A DNA stretch of 64,000 nucleotides from CAVVDT01 sp963747005 (GTDB taxonomy: Bacteria; Pseudomonadota; Alphaproteobacteria; Rhizobiales; Aestuariivirgaceae), in contig CAVVDT010000008.1 of NCBI GenBank assembly GCA_963747005.1, positions 620,001 to 684,000 of the forward strand, in the 5' to 3' direction. Positions within the stretch are counted from its first letter, which is position 1; each line of letters opens with the position of its first letter. The notes beneath the pieces were generated by a model. It was not told where the DNA came from. It saw only the letters and a program-made list of their open reading frames with translations, and ran no database searches. The translations under genes and the position numbers were made by a program. Positions 15,712 to 25,054 of the stretch are shown piece after piece.

Positions 15712-18141
15712 TCACACATCCAGGTTGGCGACCGACAGGGCGTTTTCGCGGATGAAATCGCGCCGCGGCTCCACCACATCGCCCATCAGCTTGGAGAACA
15801 GGTCGTTGGCCCCATCCAGCTCGCGCACCTGGACCCTGAGCAGCGAACGGGCGTTGACGTCCAGCGTCGTCTCCCATAGCTGCTCCGGGTTCATCTCGCC
15901 CAGACCCTTGTAGCGCTGCATGGCGATGCCTTTGCGTCCCTGCTGGAACACCGCCTCCAGGAGCGCCATGGGCCCGCGCACCACGATGTCGGTCTCCTTG
16001 CGCCTCAGACGCGCCGCCTTGCTGTAAATCTCCTGCAGGTGGGACGCCTTGCGGTCGAGGCGCAGGGCATCGGACGAGGCGATCAGCCGCCCGTCGATGG
16101 TATGGCTCTCGCGCACCCCGCGCACCTCGCGCTCGAACGTCAGGCCTCCATCGGCGGTCGGTGTGCCCTGCCAGCCGCGCTCGGTTTCCTCCGACAGGAG
16201 ATCGAGACGCCGGGCGATATAGGCCGCCGCTGCCTCCGCCCGTTCGGGATCGCTCAGCAGTTCGGGATTGAGCGCCCCGGCGATCGCCGCCTGCTCGATG
16301 ACGAAGCGGGGATAGCGCGAATGCAGCGCCTCGATGGCGGCGCGGATGGAAAGCGCCTCGGTGATGATGGCGTTGAGGTCCGGTCCGGCCCGTTCCTCGC
16401 CGTTGGCGAGGATGAGGACGGTGTCCTCCAGCCCCTGGTCGATGAGGTAGCGCTCGAGCGCTGCATCGTCCTTGAGGTATTGCTCGGAAGACCCGCGCTT
16501 GACCTTGTAGAGCGGCGGCTGGGCGATATAGAGGTGGCCGCGCTCGATCACCTCGGGCATCTGCCGGTAGAAGAAGGTCAAGAGCAGGGTGCGGATATGG
16601 GCGCCGTCCACGTCGGCATCGGTCATGATGATGATCTTGTGATAGCGCAGCTTCGAGATGTCGAAATCGTCGCGCCCGATGCCGGCGCCGAGCGCCGTGA
16701 TCAGGGTCCCGATTTCCGCCGACCCCAGCATCTTGTCGAAGCGGGCGCGCTCGACATTGAGGATCTTGCCGCGCAACGGCAGCACCGCCTGGTTCTCGCG
16801 GTTGCGCGCCTGCTTGGCCGAGCCGCCGGCCGAATCGCCCTCCACGATGAACAGCTCCGACTTGGCGGGATCGCGTTCCTGGCAGTCGGCGAGCTTGCCC
16901 GGTAGCGAGGCGACATCGAGCGCTCCCTTGCGGCGTGTCAGGTCGCGCGCCTTGCGCGCCGCCTCGCGCGCCGCCGCCGCCTCCACCACCTTGGAGATGA
17001 TCTGCCGAGCCTCTGCCGGGTGTTCCTCGAACCAGGTGGAAAGCCCTTCGCCGATGACGCTCTCGACCACCGGTCGGACTTCGGAGGAGACCAGCTTGTC
17101 CTTGGTCTGGGAGGAGAATTTCGGGTCCGGCACCTTGACCGACAGGACCGCCGTCAGCCCCTCGCGGGCATCGTCGCCGGTGAGCGCCACCTTTTCCTTG
17201 CGCGCCAGCCCCGATTCGTTGGCGTAGTTGTTGACGACCCGGGTGAGCGCCCCGCGAAAGCCCGCCAGATGGGTGCCGCCGTCACGCTGGGGAATGTTGT
17301 TGGTGTAGCACAGCACCGTCTCGTGATAGCTGTCGTTCCACCACAAGGCGCAGTCGACGGTGGTGCCGTCGCGCTCGGCATGCATGGCGATGGGTTCGGC
17401 CATCACCGGGGTACGGGTGCGGTCGAGATAGTGCACGAAGGCATTGATGCCGCCCTCGTAGTATAGCTCCTGGGATTTCGGCTCGATACCGCGCCTGTCG
17501 GTGAGCACGATGCGTACGCCGGAATTGAGGAAGGCCAGTTCGCGCAACCGGTGCTCCAGCGTGGCGTAGTCGAACTCGGTCATGGTGAAGGTCTTGGGGC
17601 TGGGCAGGAAGGTGACTTCGGTGCCCTTCTTTCCCCCGCCATCGCCGACGACCGCGAGGGGTGCATCGGGCACGCCGTCGGTAAAGGTCATCACGTGTTC
17701 CTTGCCGGCCCGCCAGATGCGAAGCGTCAGCTTCGACGACAGCGCATTGACCACCGACACGCCCACCCCGTGCAGGCCGCCGGAGACCTTGTAGGAGTTC
17801 TGGTCGAACTTTCCACCGGCGTGAAGCTGCGTCATGATCACCTCGGCCGCCGACACCCCCTCGCCCGAATGGATGTCGGTGGGGATGCCGCGGCCGTTGT
17901 CGGTGACGGTCACCGAGCCGTCGGCGTTGAGGGTGACGGTCACCAGGTCGCAATAGCCCGCCAGCGATTCATCGATGGCGTTGTCCACCACCTCGTAGAT
18001 CATGTGATGGAGGCCGGAGCCGTCGTCGGTGTCGCCGATATACATGCCCGGACGCTTGCGCACCGCATCGAGACCCTTCAGGACCTTGATCAATTCGGCA
18101 CCGTAGTCGTCGCCGTCGGGCTTGGAGATTTCGTCGTTCAT
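15712..18141 (-). CDS. gyrB: DNA gyrase subunit B
   Basis: The ATPase subunit of gyrase, 809 residues. The GHKL ATPase domain at the N-terminus shows RKRPGMYIGD, EVVDNAIDE and DNGRGIP. The TOPRIM domain shows EGDSAGGSAKQ and the DADVDGAHIRTL metal site, and the C-terminal region has QRYKGLGEMNPEQLWETT. Together with GyrA it introduces negative supercoils. The ATG overlaps the recF stop codon by four bases (ATGA), so the two genes are translationally coupled in the dnaN-recF-gyrB run. Confidence 0.97.
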   Translation of the reverse strand: MNDEISKPDGDDYGAELIKVLKGLDAVRKRPGMYIGDTDDGSGLHHMIYEVVDNAIDESLAGYCDLVTVTLNADGSVTVTDNGRGIPTDIHSGEGVSAAEVIMTQLHAGGKFDQNSYKVSGGLHGVGVSVVNALSSKLTLRIWRAGKEHVMTFTDGVPDAPLAVVGDGGGKKGTEVTFLPSPKTFTMTEFDYATLEHRLRELAFLNSGVRIVLTDRRGIEPKSQELYYEGGINAFVHYLDRTRTPVMAEPIAMHAERDGTTVDCALWWNDSYHETVLCYTNNIPQRDGGTHLAGFRGALTRVVNNYANESGLARKEKVALTGDDAREGLTAVLSVKVPDPKFSSQTKDKLVSSEVRPVVESVIGEGLSTWFEEHPAEARQIISKVVEAAAAREAARKARDLTRRKGALDVASLPGKLADCQERDPAKSELFIVEGDSAGGSAKQARNRENQAVLPLRGKILNVERARFDKMLGSAEIGTLITALGAGIGRDDFDISKLRYHKIIIMTDADVDGAHIRTLLLTFFYRQMPEVIERGHLYIAQPPLYKVKRGSSEQYLKDDAALERYLIDQGLEDTVLILANGEERAGPDLNAIITEALSIRAAIEALHSRYPRFVIEQAAIAGALNPELLSDPERAEAAAAYIARRLDLLSEETERGWQGTPTADGGLTFEREVRGVRESHTIDGRLIASSDALRLDRKASHLQEIYSKAARLRRKETDIVVRGPMALLEAVFQQGRKGIAMQRYKGLGEMNPEQLWETTLDVNARSLLRVQVRELDGANDLFSKLMGDVVEPRRDFIRENALSVANLDV

Positions 18142-19364
18142 GGCGTCCTTCCAGACCTTTGAGCCGCTGTGAAGCGCTTGAGTTCCCCAGCCTCGATCAC
18201 ACCGGTATCGACCCGCGACCCGAGCCCTGCGAACTGTGTTTCATCGGTGCCCGTCATCCATGCCTGGGCACCCAGATCGGCCAGTTCGGTGAACAGTCCC
18301 TCGCGCCGTTCGGCATCGAGATGGGCCGTCACCTCGTCCAGCAGCACCAGCGGCGCCCAGCCGTCGAAACTGTCGCGCGCGGCGCGCGCATGCGCCAGGA
18401 CCAGGCCGATCAGCAACGCTTTCTGCTCACCCGTCGAGCACGACTTCGCCGCCATGGCGCGGCCCATGTGGGTCACGGCGAGATCGCTGCGGTGCGGTCC
18501 CTTGAGGGTGCGGCCGGCTGCCTGGTCGATTTTGCGCGAATCATGCAGCATCTTACGATATTCGTCCTCCACCTGCACGGCCGGAGCGGCCTGAAGGCGT
18601 ATTTCCATGGCGCCCTCCAGCGCCAGTTCGGCCACCGGAAAGGCGGATTTGAGGCGCCCCGAGGGCGCCTCGCCCAGATAGCCCCGCATGGCCTCGATCG
18701 CCGCCACGCGGGCCGCCGCCACCGCCACCGCGGCCTCGGCCAGTTCGTGCTCGACGGCGGTGAGCCATTTGGTCTCTCCCGCCCGCTCCGCCAGCAACCG
18801 GTTGCGCTCGCGCAAGCTGCGCTCCAGCGCATTCACCCGGGTGCCGTGCGCCGGGTCGAAGGCCTGCACCAGGCGATCGACGAACTTGCGCCGCTCCGAC
18901 GCCGCCCCGGTGAACAGCCGGTCCATGGCCGGCGTCAGCCACAAAACCCTGAGATGCTCGGCAAAGGCACCCGAGCCGCGCACCGGGCCACCGTCGATGA
19001 GCACCTGGCGCGAGGCCGCCTGCTCCTCGCCCTCATCGCCGCTCTTTTCCCAGGCGGTACCGAGTGTCACGTCGCCCAGCGGACCTTCGAGACGGGCCGC
19101 CACCGCCCAGCGTCGCCCTTCCGGCAGGCGCGCCAGGTCGGCGTATTGGCTGCCGCGCAAGCCGCGCCCGGCGGTCAGCAGCGACACCGCCTCCATCAGG
19201 TTGGTCTTGCCGGCCCCGTTGGGTCCCACCAGCACCACCGGCGCCCCCGTCAGTTCAAGCCGCAGGGCATCGTAATTGCGAAACCCCGTCAGGGTGAGAC
19301 GGGTGAGGCTGACGGCGCGCCTTGAAGGCCCGCCTGGCGCGGCGTCCTCGCTGCTGCTCGGCAT
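18138..19364 (-). CDS. recF: DNA replication/repair protein RecF
   Basis: A 408-residue SMC-like ATPase that helps load RecA at single-strand gaps with RecO and RecR. The Walker A motif GPNGAGKTNL is at about 47-56, the ABC signature region reads STGEQKALLIGLVLAHA, and Walker B is VLLDEVTAHLD. It starts 17 bases after dnaN and overlaps gyrB by four bases, in the classical dnaA-dnaN-recF-gyrB order. The protein is slightly longer than average, with an extra N-terminal stretch of about 15 low-complexity residues. Confidence 0.95.
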   Translation of the reverse strand: MPSSSEDAAPGGPSRRAVSLTRLTLTGFRNYDALRLELTGAPVVLVGPNGAGKTNLMEAVSLLTAGRGLRGSQYADLARLPEGRRWAVAARLEGPLGDVTLGTAWEKSGDEGEEQAASRQVLIDGGPVRGSGAFAEHLRVLWLTPAMDRLFTGAASERRKFVDRLVQAFDPAHGTRVNALERSLRERNRLLAERAGETKWLTAVEHELAEAAVAVAAARVAAIEAMRGYLGEAPSGRLKSAFPVAELALEGAMEIRLQAAPAVQVEDEYRKMLHDSRKIDQAAGRTLKGPHRSDLAVTHMGRAMAAKSCSTGEQKALLIGLVLAHARAARDSFDGWAPLVLLDEVTAHLDAERREGLFTELADLGAQAWMTGTDETQFAGLGSRVDTGVIEAGELKRFTAAQRSGRTP

Positions 19365-19381
19365 CTTCTTTCCGGTATAGG

Positions 19382-20500
19382 CTACACCCGCATGGGCATG
19401 AGCACATACAGTGCCCGTTGATCCGCGGTGTCGCGCACGATGGTCGGCGATCCGGCATCGGCGAATTCGAAACTGGCGCTGTCGCCCTTGAACTGGCTCG
19501 CGATATCAAGGAGATAGCGAGAGTTGAAGCCGATATCAAGCGGCTCGTCGGCATACGACGCGGCGAGTTCTTCTTCGGCCGAACCCAATTCCGGATTGTT
19601 GACCGACAACACCACCTTGTCGGCCGCGATGTTGAGCTTCACCGCCCGGCCCTTTTCGCTGGAAATGGTGGATACCCGGTCGACCGCATTGGTGAACAGG
19701 CGGATATCGACCTCCATGCGCTTGTCGTTGCGCTGCGGGATGACCCGCTCGTAATCGGGAAAGGTGCCGTCGATGAGCTTGGAGGTGAGGGTCAGGTTGC
19801 CGGCCCCGAAACGGATTTTGGCGCTCGACAGGGAGACATCGACGCTTGTCTCGGAATCCTCCAGAAGCCGCGCCAGTTCCAGCACCGTCTTGCGCGGCAC
19901 GATGACGCCGGGCATGCCGGCCGAACCGTCCGGGGCCTCGACCTCGACCTGGGCGAGGCGGTGGCCATCGGTGGCGACGGCCCGCAGGCGCGCCTGGCCG
20001 TCCGCCTCGACGTGATGCAGATAGATGCCGTTGAGGTAATAGCGCGTCTCCTCGGTGGAGATGGCAAAGCGGGTCTTTTCGATGAGGAATTTCAGGTCCG
20101 CCGCCGACAGCGCGAAATTGTGAGAGAATTCGCCGGCGGCGAGATCGGGAAAGTCGGCCGGCGGCAGCGCCTGCAGCGAAAACCGCGAACGACCGGAAAT
20201 GACCGCCAGCCGCCCCTCGTCGGGCCCCTGCTCGATCTCGATCTGGGCTCCGTCGGGAAGCTTGCGCACGATGTCGTGGATCATGTGGGCGGGCACCGTG
20301 GTGGCGCCGGCCTGGGCGACATCGGCCGTCACCTCGTCGATCACCTCGATGTCGAGATCGGTCGCAGTCAGCCGCACTGCGCCGTCGGCGGCATTGACCA
20401 GCACATTGGAGAGGATCGGAATGGTGTTGCGCCGCTCCACCACCGACTGCACGTGGCTGAGGGACTTGAGCAGAGCCGAACGCTCGATGGTGACACGCAT
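19382..20500 (-). CDS. dnaN: DNA polymerase III beta sliding clamp
   Basis: The 372-residue beta clamp that tethers polymerase III to DNA as a ring dimer. The N-terminus MRVTIERSALLKSLSHVQ and the ERRNTIPILSN segment are typical, and the protein ends in the conserved LMPMRV. The ATG at 20500 is chosen; the longer open frame upstream adds a cysteine- and glycine-rich stretch unlike the family. The gene lies 144 bases downstream of dnaA. Confidence 0.96.
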   Translation of the reverse strand: MRVTIERSALLKSLSHVQSVVERRNTIPILSNVLVNAADGAVRLTATDLDIEVIDEVTADVAQAGATTVPAHMIHDIVRKLPDGAQIEIEQGPDEGRLAVISGRSRFSLQALPPADFPDLAAGEFSHNFALSAADLKFLIEKTRFAISTEETRYYLNGIYLHHVEADGQARLRAVATDGHRLAQVEVEAPDGSAGMPGVIVPRKTVLELARLLEDSETSVDVSLSSAKIRFGAGNLTLTSKLIDGTFPDYERVIPQRNDKRMEVDIRLFTNAVDRVSTISSEKGRAVKLNIAADKVVLSVNNPELGSAEEELAASYADEPLDIGFNSRYLLDIASQFKGDSASFEFADAGSPTIVRDTADQRALYVLMPMRV

Positions 20501-20644
20501 TGCGATGTTCCCGCATTGTCGGCAGCCGGGGCCGAGGGTACAAAATCCCGCCCCGCCGGCACCAAGGCACCGGCAGGCGCAACTTATCCCGACTTTGGCG
20601 GCAAATTTCCGGCAAAGCAAGGCCTTGCCGGCGTGAGAGAGCGC

Positions 20645-22055
20645 CTATTGCTGCTCGATCAGCCGCGTCAGCAGCGCCACCTCGCGCGACAGGCGCTCGT
20701 CGCCCTTCATCAACTCGTCGATCTTGCGCACCGCGTGCAGGACGGTGGAATGGTCGCGTCCGCCGAAGCGCTTGCCGATTTCCGGCAGCGACCGGGGCGT
20801 GAGCTTCTTGGCCAGATACATGCCCACCTGGCGCGGCCTGACGATGGAGCGGGCGCGGCGCGGCGACAGGAGATCGGCGCGGCTGACATTGTAATGGCGT
20901 CCGACGATCTGCAGGATGTCGTCGATACGCACCCTCACGACCTCCTGGTTCTGGGCGAGATCGCGCAACGCCAGCGCCGCCATGTCGATCGACAGCGGCC
21001 CGCGGTTGACCTCCTGGCGGGCGACCACCCTGACCAGCGCTCCTTCCAGTTCGCGGCCGCCGCCGTTGATGCGGTTGGCGATATATTCGAGCACGTCGGC
21101 GGGCACCTGGGCCGCGGCCGGGTTGCGGCGCTGCATGTCGGCGAGCCGCCTGGTGAGGATGGCGCGCCTCAGGTCGAGGTCGGGATATTCGATATCGACC
21201 ACCAGCCCGCCGGCAAACCGCGAGCGCATGCGCTGGTCGATCGATTCGAGCTGGCCGGGCGGCACGTCGGCGGCCACGATCACCTGGCGTCGGGAATCCA
21301 CCAAAGAATTGAAGGTATGGCAGAATTCCTGCTGCATGGTCTTGCCCTGCAGGAACTGGAAATCATCGATCAGCAACACGTCGGTGCCCTGGAAACGATC
21401 CTTGAAGGTCAGCGTGTCACGCGCCTTCAACGCCGCCATGAAATGATACATGAAGCGCTCGGCGGTGATGTAGAGGACGCTCCTCTGGGGGAATTGCTCG
21501 CGGATGGCCCAGGCGATGGCGTTGAGCAGATGGGTCTTGCCGAGACCGGAAGGAGAATGGATGAACAGCGGATTGAAGCTCACCGGCTGGCCCGGGTGAT
21601 GTTCCGCCACTCTGAGGGCGGCGGCATGGGCAAGCAGGTTGGAGCGGCCTTGCACGAAGGTGGAAAACACCAAAGAAGGTTCAAGCGGCGAGCCGTGCTC
21701 CCTGAGGGCGGGTGCCGGATGGTCTTGCGTCGGCGCCGGCATTGCCGCGACAGCATCGCCAGCCTCGAGGCGTACGGCCGCCGGGCGCCCGCGAGTCCGG
21801 ACCCGGATGGCGATTTCATCGAGCTTGCCCAGTTCGGCCTCACAGATATCGCCGAGGCGCGAGGCATAATGCGAACTCGATCCAGCTCTTGAGGAATTTG
21901 GTCGGCACCGAGACCTGCAGGCGCCCATCGGCCAGCTCCTCGGGCTCCATGCGCGCGAACCAGCTGGAATAGAGGTCCTCGCCCATTTCGGCTCGTAGTC
22001 GCTGGGCGACGCGTTTCCAAAGGCGCCGCAAGTCGTCGTTCAATGGTCCATGCAT
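20645..22055 (-). pseudogene. dnaA: Replication initiator DnaA, with a one-base frameshift in this sequence
   Basis: DnaA binds oriC boxes and opens the origin. The reading frame is broken. Residues 1-61 (MHGPLNDDLRRLWKRV to KFLKSWIE) match DnaA domain I in one frame. From SHYASRLGDICEAELGK onward the rest matches in another frame: AAA+ with SPSGLGKTH and LLIDDFQFL, and domain IV with GGRDHSTVLHAVRKI. Removing one of the two As at 21874-21875 restores WIESHYASRLGD and gives 469 residues. The total span of 1411 bases is 3x470+1, as expected for one extra base. dnaA is essential, so a sequence error is the simplest reading, although the run is only two bases long. dnaN follows. Confidence 0.88.
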
Positions 22056-22773
22056 AGCTGAAAATCAAACCTGCCCAATTGCCACCCTGCCGCGCCGGCC
22101 TCTCACAATGCCAGCCCGGATCATGCCCCAGGCGATGGGCCTGCCCAGGCCCTCGCCAAACTCTTGCGACACTGTTGCGCGCCCGTAACCGGGCAAAACT
22201 CCACCACCTGCGGAATCGTCGAAAGTCCCGCACCCGCAGCCGATAAATTTTTCGCAACCTTACCCGCCTACGGAATTACACACGAAACTCCGCACCGGGT
22301 CGCCAACTGGCGTTGTGGAATGTACTGTTTACGCCGCTCTGACTGCCGTCATTGTTGTTTTTGGCGCTACCAATCCCCAAGCGCAAGTCGACTTTACACA
22401 CGGCGATTGGGCAAGGCAACCGAGCCAACAGATTTAGTCTGCACACTGATGACGACGCTGGACGGCCAAGCACTATCCGGACAACCCGGCGGTTTGCGCA
22501 AGCCTTTGACTCCTCCGAAGGAATCGTCGCCCCGGCGGCGGCGCGGCAATGCGGATGACCCCGGGGCAGGCCGGTGGCTTTATCGTCGCAACACCCGGCA
22601 CTTTTTCGCCGAGTCGCCGCGAACTTTCATCGAACATTGGCAAGTTGCTGAAAAATAACGAAATATTAAGATGTGCGGTGAACTGGTCACAAAATTCCAA
22701 ATGCAGCGGAAAAGAAACGGCGCCCTGGGGGGCGCCGCGAAAATGCAGGAATTTAGATCGGGAAAGCGGTCGT
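22056..22773. other. Intergenic region upstream of dnaA (dnaA promoter, possible origin region)
   Basis: This 718-base gap between rpsT and dnaA, both on the minus strand, contains no gene I can support. It must hold the dnaA promoter. Short T- and A-rich patches occur at about 22241-22255 and 22637-22670, and the rpsT terminator is at its right end. No canonical DnaA box (TTATCCACA) was found. The nearest are TTTACACAC near 22393 and TGTGGA near 22315. A one-mismatch CtrA motif (ATAA-N7-TTAA) is at 22655-22669. The origin could be here or elsewhere. Confidence 0.35.
22711..22737 (-). terminator. Rho-independent terminator of rpsT
   Basis: CGGCGCCC (22718-22725) and GGGCGCCG (22730-22737) form an eight-base all-GC stem with a four-base loop. 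On the minus strand it is followed by TTTCTTTT. It lies 36 bases past the rpsT stop codon. Confidence 0.85.
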
Positions 22774-23040
22774 TCAGGCGCCCATGGCGCCAATGCGGTG
22801 CGACAGGCGCGACACTTTGCGCGAAGCGGTGTTCTTGTGCACGATTCCCTTCTGGGCGCTGCGCATCAGTTGCGGCTGGGCCTCCTTGAAGGCCGCCTCG
22901 GCTGCGGCCTTGTCGCCGGATGCAATGGCTTCTTCGACCTTGCGGACGCTGGAGCGCATGTGGGTGCGGCGCGCCTTGTTGATCTCGGTGCGGCGGGTGA
23001 TCTGGCGGACAGCTTTCTTGGCTGACTTGGTATTCGCCAT
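22774..23040 (-). CDS. rpsT: 30S ribosomal protein S20
   Basis: The 88-residue, strongly basic S20 protein, which binds 16S rRNA in the small subunit. The N-terminus MANTKSAKKAVRQITRR and the segment KGIVHKNTASRKVSRLS are diagnostic, and the length is exactly that of the family. The ATG at 23040 has GAGGAA about ten bases upstream. A good sigma-70 promoter lies at 23176-23204 and a strong terminator follows the stop codon, so this gene is probably a monocistronic unit. Confidence 0.97.
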   Translation of the reverse strand: MANTKSAKKAVRQITRRTEINKARRTHMRSSVRKVEEAIASGDKAAAEAAFKEAQPQLMRSAQKGIVHKNTASRKVSRLSHRIGAMGA

Positions 23041-23175
23041 GGGGTGACATTCCTCGAATTTTGAAGGTTCCGGCGGAACCATTGACGGTTTGCCCCTACG
23101 GAGCGCCGGCGCGGCCATTGTCTACGGCACACCCCAACCCTCCGGCGGGCCCAATGCCCGTCGGGTTCGCGACGG

Positions 23176-23204
23176 CTTATAGAGCGACCCCGGGCAGGCG
23201 TCAA
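23176..23204 (-). promoter_or_regulatory. Sigma-70-type promoter of rpsT
   Basis: On the minus strand TTGACG (23204-23199) and TATAAG (23181-23176) are separated by exactly 17 bases. Each has one mismatch to consensus. Transcription would start about 130 bases before the rpsT ATG. Confidence 0.7.
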
Positions 23205-23223
23205 CGGCCACGACGTGGCACCA

Positions 23224-23997
23224 TCAGCGGTTCTTGAAGTCGGGCTTACGCTTGTCGATGAAGGCCTGCATGCCTTCTTTCTGGTCGGCGACGGCGAACA
23301 TGGACTGGAACACGCGCCGCTCGAAGCGCACGCCCTCGCCAAGCGTCGTCTCGTAGGCGCGGTTGACCGCCTCCTTGGCCATCATGGCGATGGGGTGCGA
23401 CATGGCGGCAATCCGGGCGGCCGTCTTCAGCGCCTCGTCAAGAAGTTCGCCCGCCGGCACCACCCGCGACACCAGCCCTGAACGTTCCGCCTCGGCAGCA
23501 TCCATCATGCGTCCGGTCAGGACCATCTCCATGGCCTTCGACTTGCCCACGAAGCGGGTGAGGCGCTGGGTGCCGCCGGCGCCCGGCATGACGCCGAGCT
23601 TGATTTCGGGCTGGCCGAATTTCGCCGTGTCGGCGGCGATGATGAAATCGCACATCATGGCCAGTTCGCAGCCGCCGCCGAGCGCAAAGCCCGCCACTGC
23701 GGCGATCACCGGCTTGCGCCGCTGGCCCACCCGGTCCCAATCGGTGAGGAAATCGGCCAGATAGGCGTCCATGAAGCTCTTGGCCTGCATTTCCTTGATG
23801 TCGGCGCCGGCCGCAAAGGCCTTTTCGCTGCCGGTGATGACGATGCAGCCGATGGCGGGATCGGCCTCGAAGCCGTCATGTGCCGCATTCAACTCTTTGA
23901 TCAGCGTCGAATTGAGGGCGTTGAGCGCTTGCGGCCGGTTGAGCGTGATGAGGCCGACGGCATCGCGGGTCTCCACCAGGATGGATGTGTAGGGCAT
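23224..23997 (-). CDS. Enoyl-CoA hydratase
   Basis: A 257-residue crotonase-fold enzyme that hydrates 2-trans-enoyl-CoA to 3-hydroxyacyl-CoA. Both catalytic glutamates are present: E111 in GGGCELAMMCD and E131 in FGQPEIKLG. The oxyanion-hole segments FAAGADI and GFALGGG are intact, which supports true hydratase activity and not a diverged crotonase. It lies between rpsT and mutM on the minus strand, a placement conserved in many Hyphomicrobiales. The physiological substrate is likely short-chain; beta-oxidation or PHB-related use is inferred. Confidence 0.92.
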   Translation of the reverse strand: MPYTSILVETRDAVGLITLNRPQALNALNSTLIKELNAAHDGFEADPAIGCIVITGSEKAFAAGADIKEMQAKSFMDAYLADFLTDWDRVGQRRKPVIAAVAGFALGGGCELAMMCDFIIAADTAKFGQPEIKLGVMPGAGGTQRLTRFVGKSKAMEMVLTGRMMDAAEAERSGLVSRVVPAGELLDEALKTAARIAAMSHPIAMMAKEAVNRAYETTLGEGVRFERRVFQSMFAVADQKEGMQAFIDKRKPDFKNR

Positions 23998-24067
23998 GGG
24001 GTGAGGGCTCCTCGATCAAGGGGTTTGCCCTATAGAGCCTCATCGTGGCGGCAATTCAAGGGGTCGG

Positions 24068-24964
24068 TCAGCGCTGGCAGCGCGGGCAATAAAAGGTAGA
24101 GCGGCCCGCCTGCACCAGCCGCTTCACCGTGCCGCCGCAGCCGGGACGCTTGCACGCCTCGCCTTCGCGGTCATAGACATCGAAGCGTTGCTGGAACTGC
24201 CCCGGCGCCCCGTCGGCCCCGGCATAGTCGCGCAACGTCGAACCGCCGGCGGCCAGCGCCTCGGTGAGGACGGCGCGGATGGCCTCGACCAGCCGCTCCA
24301 GCCCGACGCGCGGCGCCCCGGCCCTGGTCACGAGGCTCGCCGCCGGGCTGCGGGGCGACAGGCCCGCCCGGTAAAGGGCCTCGCACACATAGATATTGCC
24401 GAGGCCGGCGATGATCTTCTGGTCGGACAGGGCGGCCTTCAGCGGCGCCTTCTTGCCCGCGAACGCGCTGGCCAGGCTTTCGGCGTTCATGGCGTTGCCC
24501 AGGGGCTCGATGCCGAGATGGGCGAGCAGCGGGTGGCTCGCCTCGCCGCCGCCCGAGATCAGGTCCATGATGCCGAAGCGCCGCGGGTCCGAGTAGATGA
24601 GGCGCCAGCCGCCGTCGAGATCGATCACCACATGGTCGTGCGGACCGCGCGCGGCTGCATCGGCGGCGGTCTCGAAATAGAACTCGCCGAGGCCTTGCGG
24701 GCGCCCGTCGGGGGCGATGACGGTGAAGCGCCCGGTCATGCCGAGATGGATGAGCCAGCTTTCGCCGGAAGAAAGGCTGGCGATGAGATATTTGGCGCGG
24801 CGGGAAAGCCCGGTGACCGTCGTGCCTTCAAGCCGGGCGGCAAAGCGGGCGGGGAACTGAAAGCGCAAACCCTCGCGCGCCAGGTCGACCCGCACGATGC
24901 GGCGGCCCACCAGAACCGGTTCGAGGCCCCGGCGGACGGTTTCGACTTCTGGCAACTCCGGCAT
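24068..24964 (-). CDS. mutM: Formamidopyrimidine-DNA glycosylase (Fpg)
   Basis: A 298-residue bifunctional glycosylase/AP lyase that removes 8-oxoguanine and ring-opened purines. The N-terminal MPELPEVETVRRGL carries the catalytic P2 and E3 (after Met removal P1 and E2). The C-terminus has a zinc finger, C-x4-C-x16-C-x2-C, ending PRCQR. It is divergent from ubiE, with about 90 bases between starts. It lies 70 bases upstream of the enoyl-CoA hydratase gene on the same strand and may be cotranscribed with it. Confidence 0.96.
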   Translation of the reverse strand: MPELPEVETVRRGLEPVLVGRRIVRVDLAREGLRFQFPARFAARLEGTTVTGLSRRAKYLIASLSSGESWLIHLGMTGRFTVIAPDGRPQGLGEFYFETAADAAARGPHDHVVIDLDGGWRLIYSDPRRFGIMDLISGGGEASHPLLAHLGIEPLGNAMNAESLASAFAGKKAPLKAALSDQKIIAGLGNIYVCEALYRAGLSPRSPAASLVTRAGAPRVGLERLVEAIRAVLTEALAAGGSTLRDYAGADGAPGQFQQRFDVYDREGEACKRPGCGGTVKRLVQAGRSTFYCPRCQR

Positions 24965-25054
24965 CGCTGGCGCTCTCGCTATGCATCACCGCCCGTGGGG
25001 CGCTGCTCATCTGCAATAGCCTTGCAGCCCGCCTTGGTCTATGGTCCCGTCGCC

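Noticed and set aside
19322..21892. An 856-codon open frame on the plus strand opposite recF, dnaN and dnaA
   Set aside because: It is the mirror image of three certain genes in GC-rich codon usage; no family motif is visible.
21580..22257. A 225-codon minus-strand frame overlapping the dnaA 5' end
   Set aside because: It is the third frame of the dnaA region; both DnaA-like segments lie in the other two frames.
22310..22400. TTTACACAC and TGTGGA strings as DnaA boxes
   Set aside because: Each has at least two mismatches to TTATCCACA, and there is no cluster with constant spacing.
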